From Candidatus Poribacteria bacterium (GTDB taxonomy: Bacteria > Poribacteria > WGA-4E > WGA-3G): a stretch of 59,390 bases of DNA. A model generated the notes under the pieces. The model saw nothing but the letters and a program-made list of their open reading frames with translations, had not been told where the DNA came from and did not search any database. Position numbers and translations under genes: made by a program. Shown here in pieces: positions 51,209-59,390 of the stretch. The DNA lies in NCBI GenBank assembly GCA_026710795.1, contig JAPOQK010000022.1:1-59390 (forward strand), in the 5' to 3' direction. Positions within the stretch are counted from its first letter, which is position 1; every line of letters starts with the position of its first letter.

Positions 51209-52294
51209 CTATTTTACTGACTTTGCACATCGGAAACCTGTAAGATGACTTGTGTTTGCTGGGTCGTTTCCGCGGCGATATGTAATCGTTATTCGTGGTT
51301 GACCACTTTCTACCCATGAACCACCACGTAATGAACGTGAGGAATTTATGCTCTTATAGTTGGTCGCCACTTCCTCAATACTTCCATTACCGGAAAATGG
51401 ATTATCATTTTGTGGATCATTATAATAATCTTTGTCGTATTCATCAAGACACCATTCCAATACATTTCCTATCATATCATAAAGTTCATACCCGTTGGGA
51501 GGATAATCACCGACAGGTGTTGTGCTTCCAGTAATACCAACATTTAAACTGTAGTTTACTTTGCTATCATCAATTGTATTTCCCCACGGATATCTTTGAC
51601 CTTCAAGACCTCCACGTGCTGCTTTTTCCCATTCGGCTTCAGTTGGTAATCGTTTATTTACCCACTGTGCATACGCTGATGCGCCATACCAACTGACATA
51701 AATAACTGGATGGTCTGCTTTTCCATTAGGGAAAGAATTGTCTGTCCAATTCACGAGGTAATTACCATCATGAAACCTTTGGCTTATATTATCTTTATTC
51801 CAATCAGGATTTGCGTCAACGAATTCCTTATATTGAGCATTTGTTACTTCATACTTGTCAATATAGAATGCGTTAATATTTACTGTATTTCCTATTTGCT
51901 GTACACTACCTGCTTCTCCACTGACACTACCTAATTGGAATTCTCCTTCTGGTATTAGTTCCATTCCCACCGGTATATCGGCATCTGTTTCAACGGTGTA
52001 GATAATCCTTCTGTTCCCACCATCCCAATTGAGTTCAAGTTCAAGTTTACCTAATGAGAAAGGTCCAGTAATAGTAACAGTTTCCTCATTATGAGTAACT
52101 TCTCCGTGTGAAACAGTAAGGTTTTCTGGAGATAGATTGAATGTAACGGTGATAGAAGAGTCAATTGATATGGTAGTGCCGTTGGGTGGATCCACAGATT
52201 GAATTTCTATGGATTCATCTTCACCGCAACCTATAATCGAAACGGTAATTAAAAATGTAAGTATGATCGTTAATGAGGATATTATCTTTCTCAA
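51209..52294 (-). CDS. Lipoprotein with Big_5-like domain and formylglycine-generating-enzyme-like domain
   Basis: About 361 residues from TTG 52294, where AGGAG lies 5 nt upstream. An ATG at 52339 in the same frame would add residues with no ribosome binding site. The N-terminus RKIISSLTIILTFLITVSIIGC ends in a lipobox. A Big_5-like domain (about 25-110, SVDPPNGTTISIDSSITVTF) precedes an FGE/SUMF1-like domain (INAFYIDKYEVTNAQYKEFV, RLPTEAEWEKAARGG, SSRSLRGGSWVES, GFRCAKSVK). Classic FGE proteins use paired Cys residues for sulfatase activation; I could not confirm them here. It could instead be a carbohydrate- or protein-binding relative. Confidence 0.83.
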   Translation of the reverse strand: MRKIISSLTIILTFLITVSIIGCGEDESIEIQSVDPPNGTTISIDSSITVTFNLSPENLTVSHGEVTHNEETVTITGPFSLGKLELELNWDGGNRRIIYTVETDADIPVGMELIPEGEFQLGSVSGEAGSVQQIGNTVNINAFYIDKYEVTNAQYKEFVDANPDWNKDNISQRFHDGNYLVNWTDNSFPNGKADHPVIYVSWYGASAYAQWVNKRLPTEAEWEKAARGGLEGQRYPWGNTIDDSKVNYSLNVGITGSTTPVGDYPPNGYELYDMIGNVLEWCLDEYDKDYYNDPQNDNPFSGNGSIEEVATNYKSINSSRSLRGGSWVESGQPRITITYRRGNDPANTSHLTGFRCAKSVK

Positions 52295-52366
52295 AACATC
52301 TCCTGTTAAATCTAAGTAATAATCCAAAATGCATAACATTTATACAATGAATATAGATTAAAAGAT

Positions 52367-53137
52367 TCAATTATTGTCAAATACCTGTTGCATTTCAACC
52401 TTCAACTGTGCATATAGCGAACTTTTCAAATTAATAAGTTCTCTTGCTGTAACAACTCTTGGTCGAGGAAGAGGCACGTAAATTTCAGCTTTTATTGTTG
52501 CTGGTCTTGCAGTCAGTATATAGATTTTGTCAGCAAGCAGTAGTGCTTCTTCTATATCGTGAGTGATGAGAATAATGGTCTGTTTGCGTTTTTGCCAGAT
52601 GTCTAATAGTATGGATTGCATCACTGTCCGTGTCATTGCATCTAATGCACCAAAAGGTTCATCTAATAATAGTACATCCTTTCTAAATAATAGTGTTCGG
52701 ATCAATGCCACGCGCTGACGCATCCCTCCTGAAAGCTGCATCGGATAACTATCTGCAAAACCCTGTAGACCGAGTTGATCTAATAATTCATGTGCTTCGG
52801 ATACTGCTTCAGTTAAAGATTCCTTCTGAATTTCTGGTCCAATGAGTACGTTCTTTAGGACTGTTCTCCATTGCAACAAAAGGTCTTTTTGTTGCATATA
52901 ACCAAATATACCTGTATTACCACTTATAAGATTGCCATTGATGTATATATCCCCGATATGTGTGGTTAGTAGACCAGAGATTATGTTAAACAACGTACTC
53001 TTACCGCATCCGGATGGTCCGAGTAAAGCAACCAATTGACCTGTTTCAACTGAGAAGTTGATCTCATTTAGTACAGGTATAGTATGCTTATTTTGAGTAA
53101 AGCTATACGAAAGATTTACAACTTCCAGAGTTCCCAT
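52367..53137 (-). CDS. ABC transporter ATP-binding protein (SsuB/TauB/ThiZ-like)
   Basis: A 256-residue ATPase with Walker A ALLGPSGCGKSTLFN, Q-loop FGYMQQKDLLLQWR, signature LSGGMRQRVALIRTL, Walker B VLLLDEPFGALDAMTR and H-loop ITHDIEEALLLAD. This group energises uptake of nitrate, sulfonates, taurine or pyrimidine precursors of thiamine. Neither a permease nor a substrate-binding gene lies next to it. It could serve permeases encoded elsewhere, or be a remnant of a moved operon. Confidence 0.9.
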   Translation of the reverse strand: MGTLEVVNLSYSFTQNKHTIPVLNEINFSVETGQLVALLGPSGCGKSTLFNIISGLLTTHIGDIYINGNLISGNTGIFGYMQQKDLLLQWRTVLKNVLIGPEIQKESLTEAVSEAHELLDQLGLQGFADSYPMQLSGGMRQRVALIRTLLFRKDVLLLDEPFGALDAMTRTVMQSILLDIWQKRKQTIILITHDIEEALLLADKIYILTARPATIKAEIYVPLPRPRVVTARELINLKSSLYAQLKVEMQQVFDNN

Positions 53138-53228
53138 ATATCTTGTTCACGCATGAAAATGATTAGAATAATTCAGATTGAGATTGAGTTATGGTATATT
53201 TTATTCAATATGACAATGAGATGTATAT

Positions 53229-54101
53229 TCATCGTTTTACGCGTTTATGAAAAAAACGCATTAGTTCTATAACATAGGACTCATCAGTATTTATTTCTAT
53301 TGAATCAACTTTACTTGAACGAAATATCTGCTGACGTTCAGCAGCCACCTGCCGATTTCTTTCCTGATAAAACTGTTGAGCTTGTTCTGAAGTCGTGTCT
53401 ACAACTACTCGCTCACCTGTTTCTGCGTCCTCTAACTCAATCATACCAATATTAGGGATAATTGATTCTCTACGATCTATTAGTGTTATAGCAATCAATG
53501 AATGTCGTTTGCTTGTAATTTGTAGCTGTTTTTGATAATCTGAATCCATAAAATCTGATAATAGAAATAGCACACTGTGTGGTTTAAGGACTTGGTCAGC
53601 AAAAGACAGTGCTTCAGATATATCTGTTCCAGTTTTTCTGGGTTGAAAACACAGAATATCTCGAATAACACGTAAAACGTGTCTCCTTCCCTTGCGTGGA
53701 GGGACATAGTGTTCTACTGAATCAGTGAAGCAGATGAGTCCAACCTTATCATTATTTTTGATTGCAGAAAATGCTAACAGTGCTGCGATTTCGGCTGATA
53801 TTGCTGCTTTAGTTTCAGTTGTACTGCCGAAAGTAGTTGATCCACTCAAGTCAATGAGTAGCATTATCACAAGTTCTCTTTCTTCAACATACTTTTTTAC
53901 ATAAGTTTGTCCCATCCTTGCAGTTACATTCCAATCGATCCAACGAATTTCGTCTCCCGGTTGATATTCACGGACTTCATCAAATGTGATTCCTTGCCCT
54001 TTGAATACACTCTCATATTCACCTGCAAAGATAGTATTTACTAATCGGTTAGAGAAAATATCAATGTGCTGAATCTTTTTCAAGAGTTCTTTTTCATCCA
54101 T
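53229..54101 (-). CDS. DUF58/von Willebrand A-like protein
   Basis: About 290 residues from ATG 54101. The frame is open to 54185, but the N-terminus MDEKELLKKIQHIDIFSNRL fits the family. GQGITFDEVREYQPGDEIRW is the DUF58 signature, and LVIMLLIDLSGSTTFGS is the MIDAS-like motif (DxSxS) of a vWA-type fold. DUF58 proteins often work with MoxR AAA ATPases, but none is adjacent in this window. The protein appears soluble and cytoplasmic, and the role is unclear. It is divergent from the HAD gene that starts 106 bp away. Confidence 0.82.
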   Translation of the reverse strand: MDEKELLKKIQHIDIFSNRLVNTIFAGEYESVFKGQGITFDEVREYQPGDEIRWIDWNVTARMGQTYVKKYVEERELVIMLLIDLSGSTTFGSTTETKAAISAEIAALLAFSAIKNNDKVGLICFTDSVEHYVPPRKGRRHVLRVIRDILCFQPRKTGTDISEALSFADQVLKPHSVLFLLSDFMDSDYQKQLQITSKRHSLIAITLIDRRESIIPNIGMIELEDAETGERVVVDTTSEQAQQFYQERNRQVAAERQQIFRSSKVDSIEINTDESYVIELMRFFHKRVKR

Positions 54102-54207
54102 TTGACTTTTCTCAATGAGTAGATTTATGTTGCTAAATTGTTGATATGTCAGTATATTATCAGAAACTCTTTGAAAAATCAACATCTATATCTGAGCAAG
54201 GTAACCT

Positions 54208-55044
54208 ATGCGGACACAATTATTAGAAGGAACAAATATTGAAATACATAGTAAGATTAAAACAGGTAACATCAAACATGTAGTGTTTGATTTTGATGGT
54301 ACTATTTCTCTCATACGAGATGGTTGGCAAAATGTGATGGTGCCACTGATGGTTGAATTCCTTCAAACTGAAACTGACACATCCGAAACACACGAAGTGA
54401 TAGAATCTATCGTCGTAGAATTTGTGGATAGGTTAACTGGAAAACAGACGATTTATCAGATGATTCAGTTAAGTGAAGAAATAGAAAAACGTGGGGGGAA
54501 ACCTAAAGATCCGCTTGTATATAAAGATGCATATAACCAAAGACTACTTCCGATTGTTGAGCAAAGGATTTCAGACCTTGCTGAAGGAAAGTTATCTGCA
54601 GGATCGCTGCGTGTTCCGATGGTAATGGAATTTTTGCAGAGTCTTCATGGATTGGGACTGAAATGCTATCTTGCAAGTGGAACAGATGTTGAATTTGTGA
54701 AAAATGAGGCAGAGTTACTGGGTGTTGCGAAGTACTTTAACGGTGGTATTTATGGGGCATTGCGAGAATATAAAAAGTTCTCAAAAGCAATGGTCATTCA
54801 GAAAATACTCACAGATTTTGGTCTTAGTGGTAGTGAACTGCTTATAATTGGTGATGGATATGTAGAGATTGAAAACGCAATCGCTGTGGGTGCAATCGCT
54901 GTAGGTGTTGCTTCTGTTGAAGAGAATATATACAATATGAACGTTGATAAAAGGGAACGTCTATTACGTGCGGGTGCAGACATTATTATTCCAGATTTCA
55001 GTGATGGTGACCAACTTCTTGAATATCTATTCAAAGGATTGTGA
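54208..55044 (+). CDS. HAD-superfamily hydrolase
   Basis: A 278-residue protein with motif I HVVFDFDGTISLIRDG (nucleophile Asp in DFDGT), motif II CYLASGTDVE and motif III near KFSKAMVIQKI, with an acidic motif IV GDGYVEIENAIA. This is the phosphoglycolate-phosphatase-like branch with a helical cap. AAGGTAACC precedes the ATG. The substrate could be a sugar phosphate. Downstream, 56 bp away, is a sugar-acid dehydratase, so the pair may act in one carbohydrate route. Confidence 0.85.
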   Translation: MRTQLLEGTNIEIHSKIKTGNIKHVVFDFDGTISLIRDGWQNVMVPLMVEFLQTETDTSETHEVIESIVVEFVDRLTGKQTIYQMIQLSEEIEKRGGKPKDPLVYKDAYNQRLLPIVEQRISDLAEGKLSAGSLRVPMVMEFLQSLHGLGLKCYLASGTDVEFVKNEAELLGVAKYFNGGIYGALREYKKFSKAMVIQKILTDFGLSGSELLIIGDGYVEIENAIAVGAIAVGVASVEENIYNMNVDKRERLLRAGADIIIPDFSDGDQLLEYLFKGL

Positions 55045-55100
55045 TTTTAGTGGATTTGATATATTGTAGGTTGAAATAGAACTTAATCTAAGGATGTGAC

Positions 55101-56261
55101 ATGAAGATTAAAGATATTCGCGTTGTAGAAATTACATTAAATCCAAAACCGAAGACTCCACCTCGCACACAAAGTAAAGCCAGAACGTATCGTCTAAACC
55201 GACCCATTGACCGTTATCGCACATCCAAGGACAAGCACATTTCTGGTGCCAATTGGAAGAGACCAGCCTGTATTATTACTGCTGAAGATGGTACTTGGGG
55301 GTTTGGAATTTCATTGTATGGAGGACCGGTAAGTAGTATTATTACGGATCATTTTGCTCCACAACTTATAGGTGAGAACTGCATGGCGACTGAAAAACTG
55401 TGGGACATGATGGTGCGTTCTTCTGCTGCATTTGGCGCGACCGGTTTGACAAGTTATGCTATCAGTGCAGTCGATTGTGCATTGTGGGATCTAAAAGGAA
55501 AAATACTGAAAAGACCTGTGTATGAGTTACTTGGTGGTCCACAGAAAGAGAAGATATTCTGTTATGCATCTGGCTTTGACCAAGAATGGTATATGGAATT
55601 GGGATTTAAAGCGACTAAACTGTTTACACCATACGGACCTGAGCAGGGAATAGAAGGATTAAGAAAACTTGAAGAATTAGTTGCTAATACACGAGAATTA
55701 ATTGGAGATAATGTTGAGTTAATGTTGGATGCATGGACGAACTTCGATGTAGAATACACTGTGCGTGTTTGCGAAACCATGAAGCCCTATAGATTGAAGT
55801 GGATGGAGGATTATATTTCTGCTGACGATTTAGAGGGTTATAAAACTGTGCGACAACGTATCCCTTGGCAGACACTTGCTACAGGAGAGCATTGGTATTT
55901 ACCAACCGTTTTTGCAGCTGCAGCGGGTCAAAGATTGGTAGATATATTTCAACCTGATGTGTTATGGTGTGGTGGTATTACTTCTGCTATCAAAATATGT
56001 CATATTGCTGAAGCCAATGGAATCTCAGTAATTACGCATGCAGGCATGAATTATCCTTATGGACAACATCTTGCTTATGCAATGCCCGCTATCACGTGGG
56101 GTGAACGATCAGAAGGTGTCTCTGCACCAGGTGTGCCCCTTGAGGAGATGGTAAAATTACCTGGTACTGCTGTTATAAAAGACGGTTATCTTGTGCCTTC
56201 AGATGCACCCGGTTTTGGTCTTGAAATCGATGAGGCATGGATAGAAAGTGTGATGGTTTAA
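55101..56261 (+). CDS. Mandelate racemase/enolase-superfamily sugar-acid dehydratase
   Basis: A 386-residue enolase-superfamily protein. The N-terminal capping domain precedes the barrel. AISAVDCALWDLKGKILKRP is the MR/MLE signature. The Lys in FKATKLFTPYG and the metal ligands Asp (LMLDAWTNFD), Glu (KWMEDYISA) and Glu (ATGEHWY) are present, along with a His in THAGMNYPYGQH. The pattern (DIFQPDVLWCGGITSAIKI) resembles L-rhamnonate and related acid-sugar dehydratases, but the substrate cannot be fixed. AAGGATG precedes the start. Confidence 0.85.
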   Translation: MKIKDIRVVEITLNPKPKTPPRTQSKARTYRLNRPIDRYRTSKDKHISGANWKRPACIITAEDGTWGFGISLYGGPVSSIITDHFAPQLIGENCMATEKLWDMMVRSSAAFGATGLTSYAISAVDCALWDLKGKILKRPVYELLGGPQKEKIFCYASGFDQEWYMELGFKATKLFTPYGPEQGIEGLRKLEELVANTRELIGDNVELMLDAWTNFDVEYTVRVCETMKPYRLKWMEDYISADDLEGYKTVRQRIPWQTLATGEHWYLPTVFAAAAGQRLVDIFQPDVLWCGGITSAIKICHIAEANGISVITHAGMNYPYGQHLAYAMPAITWGERSEGVSAPGVPLEEMVKLPGTAVIKDGYLVPSDAPGFGLEIDEAWIESVMV

Positions 56262-56284
56262 ATCACCAGCAAAATTATTCTACA

Positions 56285-57922
56285 TTATTGCACCCGTATT
56301 ATTCGTCGACCTGTAAAAGTTTGACCAAACATATCTGTTGTACGTATATTGATAACATGTGTCCCGACTTTTATATTCTCTGGTAGTTTCGCTTGCCACA
56401 TGTGTGTAGATTTTGGTACTCCGTAGTTTAGACGTTTACCTCTTTGTGGTAGTTCGTTATCTTCCTTCAAAAGTGTCTTAATTGTATCTCGTAGTGCAGT
56501 GTGCATTTTCCGCTCAATGTGGTATATTTCGTCACGCTCCCTGAGGGCATTAAAGTAAGGGTCCTTTTGAGGTGAATAAGTCATCGTTTGCCATTCTCCA
56601 TCTTGTCCTACACGAAATTCAACCGTTGAACGTTTAGTCCCTCCAAAAACGTTAACAAGAATATCTGTTTTCCCAGTTTCAGTGGCAGCAACTTCCCATG
56701 GTGTCCATATATTCATCTGATAATCTGCTGGACGACGGGCAGCTTTAAACCTAATTGAATATTGATTTCCACTGAATGTGAAAATTCCATACCCGTTAGG
56801 TGCTCCATCTCGCATAGTGGTATGGGGTATTCCTATTTCATCAAGCGTGCCCTGCCACCATGAACCAGATGTAGTTGCATGATTGTGATGGTGGTGTGGC
56901 TCATCTCCATCCCAACCGTGTTTTGGTCCAATGAAGTCATCGCGTTGTATGTGTGTATGTGCCGACAAAGACAATGTGTGTGGACGGTCTCCGAGTAGAT
57001 TCATCAATTTCTCCACATCACGCATTTCTGTTAACGGAATATGAAACGATACAACAACAAGTTTGTCTTTCGGCACATAAGCAAGGTCATTACGGATAAA
57101 TGTTAACTGCCGCTCTCCCACCTCACTTAGGTAAGCCGGTTGATTATCAGCATTACGAAAAAAGAGGACATTGTCGATATTGATGAAATGGACTGGTCCC
57201 CAATCAAAAGAATAACATGTTGGTCCATATACTCTTGTGAAGGTTTCATCTGCGAAACGGTCATCTGTTGCCTGACGGTTCATATCATGATTGCCGTACA
57301 CGTTGTACCAAGGTATACCAACAGTTGACATTACTCCGTTAAGAGGATTGAATAAGTTTAAATTGTCACCTACTAAATCACCAAGACTGATTCCGAACAC
57401 CGCATCAATTCCAATAACTTCTTCTATTACATCATGTGCTAACCACTCAATTTCCTGCATGTTACGGGGTTGTGTATCTCCGAATACAAGCACTTTGAAG
57501 GTATCAGGTTCAGTCTGTTCAGTAAGTGGAAAATCTATTGAGTCTGGTAAAGGACCGGTAGGAGCAATGCCAGCAAACTTCAGTCCATCTGGTGAACCGT
57601 GTGGTTTGTGAATGTAATAAAATTTCGGCAGACGATTTTCATTAAGTGGTGTCATATACCCACGTGGTTTAATGACAAATATAATGGTATCATCGCTGAC
57701 TGCCAGAGAGTACTTCCCATTAGCATCGGTTTTAACTACATCCATTCCGTTTGATACCATAACACCAGGTAACCCGCTTTCATTGTCGTCCTTTAACTGA
57801 TTTCCATTTGAATCCAGAAATACAGTACCAATTGCGGTTGAATTTTCTGCCATACAGTTTCCAATCCCATAAAATATCAGGATTGACATTAAAACTACAA
57901 AATACCATTGTTTGTAAACCAT
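56285..57922 (-). CDS. Secreted calcineurin-like metallophosphoesterase
   Basis: A 545-residue secreted protein (signal MVYKQWYFVVLMSILIFYGI). It begins with a SdrD/MetallophosN-type domain (GTVFLDSNGNQLKDDNESGL, calcium-type Asp-rich loop). The phosphoesterase metal-binding motifs follow: FGDTQPRN, SLGDLVGDN, NVYGNHDMNR, SFHIPLTEM and SLSAHTHIQRDDF. A C-terminal beta domain completes it. The substrate is unknown. It would act in the periplasm or outside the cell. The gene starts 22 bp after the stop of the PhyH gene and shares its orientation. Confidence 0.87.
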   Translation of the reverse strand: MVYKQWYFVVLMSILIFYGIGNCMAENSTAIGTVFLDSNGNQLKDDNESGLPGVMVSNGMDVVKTDANGKYSLAVSDDTIIFVIKPRGYMTPLNENRLPKFYYIHKPHGSPDGLKFAGIAPTGPLPDSIDFPLTEQTEPDTFKVLVFGDTQPRNMQEIEWLAHDVIEEVIGIDAVFGISLGDLVGDNLNLFNPLNGVMSTVGIPWYNVYGNHDMNRQATDDRFADETFTRVYGPTCYSFDWGPVHFINIDNVLFFRNADNQPAYLSEVGERQLTFIRNDLAYVPKDKLVVVSFHIPLTEMRDVEKLMNLLGDRPHTLSLSAHTHIQRDDFIGPKHGWDGDEPHHHHNHATTSGSWWQGTLDEIGIPHTTMRDGAPNGYGIFTFSGNQYSIRFKAARRPADYQMNIWTPWEVAATETGKTDILVNVFGGTKRSTVEFRVGQDGEWQTMTYSPQKDPYFNALRERDEIYHIERKMHTALRDTIKTLLKEDNELPQRGKRLNYGVPKSTHMWQAKLPENIKVGTHVINIRTTDMFGQTFTGRRIIRVQ

Positions 57923-57943
57923 ACATATCTCCTTATTAATGTA

Positions 57944-58879
57944 CTATTCCAATTCCCACTCATGTCGGAGTTCAGACATTGGTTTGTAACTCACACCTTT
58001 GTTGTAAAAGTTCCCAAGCCAACTACCGTCCTCACGAAAGAAAAAACGCTCATCCTTCTCTTCACGAGCAAGTTGGTATCGCGTATCAATGCTGATACGG
58101 TAACGGTCTGATTGATTTGGTGCACTACTGTGCATCATATAAAGTCCAAAAATAATAACATCTCCAGGTTGGAAATGTGCCGTTGCCAAAGTGAATCCGA
58201 ATTTCTCTACCATTTCGCGTGGATTTGAACTAAATACAGCATCTGTCAAATCTCTGTCCATATCGGTTGCGCCATAGGTAGACTTTAATCGGTCATGTTT
58301 ATCGGAACCCAGGCAGATAACGAGTGGTCCGTTATCAAGACCGATATCCGTTAATGCACTCCACATTGTATACCGGTTCTGTGTGCCGCGTCCAACATAA
58401 ACACTATCGTAGTGAAAATGGTTGTGTCCACCTTTTGCCATACAACGAAGCCATCGTTTGTCAAAAGTAATGACCGGACCACCGAGGAATTCTTCGTAGA
58501 ACTGCATCGTTCGCTGGCTATCCACAACATCAAGAATCGGTTTTGCATGTGCTACTTCAGTTTGTCGAAAGAAGCTGAATGTCTGATTCTTTTCACCAAT
58601 AATTCCCTCCTCAACCACTGTATTTGGTTTTAACCCGCCGCGTTCTGCTATATTTTGCAACGTCCAATGTGCAGCTTTCTCCGCATACTTCCGTTGATGA
58701 AAACCTCGAATAAAGAGGTAGCCATCTTCACTCATTTTTCTGTGTAATGCTTCATGATTGTTAAGAAGTGATGCGGAATCTTCTAATTCAACGATCTCCT
58801 CGCCAAAATGAAAACGGTGTTCTCCGAAATCAAAACAGGTTCCTATTGTTATTTTTTTAGGTATGTTCAATTGCATCAT
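57944..58879 (-). CDS. Phytanoyl-CoA dioxygenase (PhyH) family protein
   Basis: A 311-residue Fe(II)/2-oxoglutarate oxygenase. The metal-binding facial triad is visible: His and Asp in HNHFHYDSVYVGRG near residue 152, and the distal His in MMHSSAPNQSDRYRISID, where the Arg is the 2-oxoglutarate-binding residue. DNGPLVICLGSDKHD replaces the frequent PGSH segment. The substrate is not fatty acyl-CoA by default, because this family is very broad in bacteria. A truncated paralogue lies just upstream (58902-59294). Confidence 0.87.
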   Translation of the reverse strand: MMQLNIPKKITIGTCFDFGEHRFHFGEEIVELEDSASLLNNHEALHRKMSEDGYLFIRGFHQRKYAEKAAHWTLQNIAERGGLKPNTVVEEGIIGEKNQTFSFFRQTEVAHAKPILDVVDSQRTMQFYEEFLGGPVITFDKRWLRCMAKGGHNHFHYDSVYVGRGTQNRYTMWSALTDIGLDNGPLVICLGSDKHDRLKSTYGATDMDRDLTDAVFSSNPREMVEKFGFTLATAHFQPGDVIIFGLYMMHSSAPNQSDRYRISIDTRYQLAREEKDERFFFREDGSWLGNFYNKGVSYKPMSELRHEWELE

Positions 58880-58901
58880 TATTTTTTTATTTTAGGTAGT
58901 C

Positions 58902-59294
58902 TCAATCATAATTACTTGGTCTATGATCTCCAAGGAGTCTTCTCTGTCGCGGGTTCGCTTGCTCAAGAATTGATTCATCAAACTGAAATTTATTCAGATA
59001 TGGTGGGTATTTCTGTGTTATCATCCGTCGTGCATAGTGTACTTGCATGAGATAACGTGTTTCATTACTTGTATTAGCAGTTCCGCGATGCCATACTTCA
59101 CTTCGGAAGAGCACAACATCACCTGCATTACATAAAATACTTTCTTCACCCCTGTTGTTCCATTCAGTTGCTCCGTTTGGAGAACACCCGGAGAAATGGC
59201 TGCCCGGTACAAACTTTGTCGGTCCCAATTCCTCATACATGTCGTTGAGATAGTAGACATTATATAAATTTAAATTACAGTTGATTTCTGGCAT
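58902..59294 (-). pseudogene. Phytanoyl-CoA dioxygenase family gene, 5' part missing, likely IS-disrupted
   Basis: Only the C-terminal half of a PhyH-type protein is left: YNVYYLNDMYEELGPTKF, VPGSHFSGCS, DVVLFRSEVWHRGTANTS (distal His) and RYLMQVHYARRM. The H-x-D iron ligands that should precede the PGSH segment are absent. In-frame codons continue upstream only to a TGA at 59327-59325. The sequence beyond is the start of a plus-strand transposase gene, so the gene was probably interrupted by that insertion. The remaining 130 residues cannot form an active oxygenase by family rules. Confidence 0.75.
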
Positions 59295-59311
59295 AATAAA
59301 GAAAATTATGC
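59291..59311. repeat. Palindrome at the junction of the PhyH fragment and the transposase
   Basis: GCATAAT (59291-59297) pairs with ATTATGC (59305-59311) around AAAGAAA. It sits where the coding homology of the PhyH fragment ends, so it may include the left end of the insertion. Confidence 0.45.
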
Positions 59312-59326
59312 TTTGGAGATTAACTC

Positions 59327-59390
59327 ATGAACAAATATGATGAAATCAAGGATGATCCGGGTAAGTTCCAAAAACTAACGGGTTTTACGA
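59327..59390 (+). CDS. DDE transposase, N-terminal fragment (IS5-like, cut by window edge)
   Basis: The frame from ATG 59327 reads MNKYDEIKDDPGKFQKLTGF to the window edge. The pattern (short acidic/Lys N-terminus, then KF-x-x-LTG) is typical of the helix-turn-helix start of IS5-group DDE_Tnp_4 transposases. The catalytic domain lies outside the window. Orientation is opposite to the PhyH fragment. No Shine-Dalgarno sequence is obvious. Confidence 0.65.
   Translation, partial: MNKYDEIKDDPGKFQKLTGFT

Overview
The window is AT-rich bacterial chromosomal DNA, Gram-negative by its gene content: a secretin-based type II secretion system, a TolC-type efflux protein, a Wzi-like outer-membrane barrel and lipoproteins. 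Several features recall published sponge-associated and marine 'Candidatus Poribacteria' and related uncultured lineages: Gfo/Idh/MocA oxidoreductases, phytanoyl-CoA dioxygenases, an enolase-superfamily sugar-acid dehydratase, a formylglycine-generating-enzyme-like lipoprotein, a dockerin module, and many dispersed palindromes. This assignment is an inference from gene content, not a database result. I saw no rRNA, tRNA or CRISPR array.

Layout. 1-423: 5' end of an IS200/IS605-type tnpB. 424-1476: Gfo/Idh/MocA oxidoreductase. 1477-2369: repeats, including a 154-bp MITE with target duplication. 2370-4772: a squalene-hopene-cyclase-like terpene cyclase and a glycosyltransferase. 4829-5695: a secreted protein of unknown function. 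6045-22821: a long minus-strand type II secretion operon, transcribed E-F-G-H-I-J-K-L-M-D-D, with a tandem pair of secretins and a clear terminator at 5981-6012. 23597-25201: RpoD-like sigma factor and NfuA-like Fe-S protein. 25285-30325: minus-strand operon of TolC, membrane-fusion protein, ABC ATPase and a GHMP kinase of the beta-RFAP synthase family. 31502-34884: two paralogous peptide-type substrate-binding proteins, the second with an N-terminal dockerin. 34931-38312: 2-hydroxyacid dehydrogenase, lipoprotein and a conserved unknown protein. 38341-47072: minus-strand run of calcium-loop/beta-propeller protein, 'asparagine synthetase B'-like secreted protein, eukaryote-type NAD+ synthetase, Wzi-like protein and lytic transglycosylase. 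47716-59294: mainly scattered metabolic genes (Gfo/Idh, hydroxyisobutyrate-dehydrogenase-like, FGE-like, ABC ATPase, DUF58, HAD, enolase superfamily, metallophosphoesterase, PhyH). At the right edge a PhyH gene is cut by an IS5-like transposase gene.

The most unusual signal is a duplicated composite element in two intergenic regions (30524-31310 on plus, 48917-49608 on minus). Each copy carries an extended -10 box, a micro-ORF of 53-57 codons and two homologous 'three-copy' modules. In every module an 8-mer occurs twice directly, 93-94 bp apart, and once inverted, with the outer edges of the last two copies spanning 36-37 nt. The 8-mer differs between modules (GATACAGT or GTTACCGT), but all copies within a module change together. 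That is covariation at fixed spacing, pointing to a selected structure or recognition system that I cannot match to a known family.
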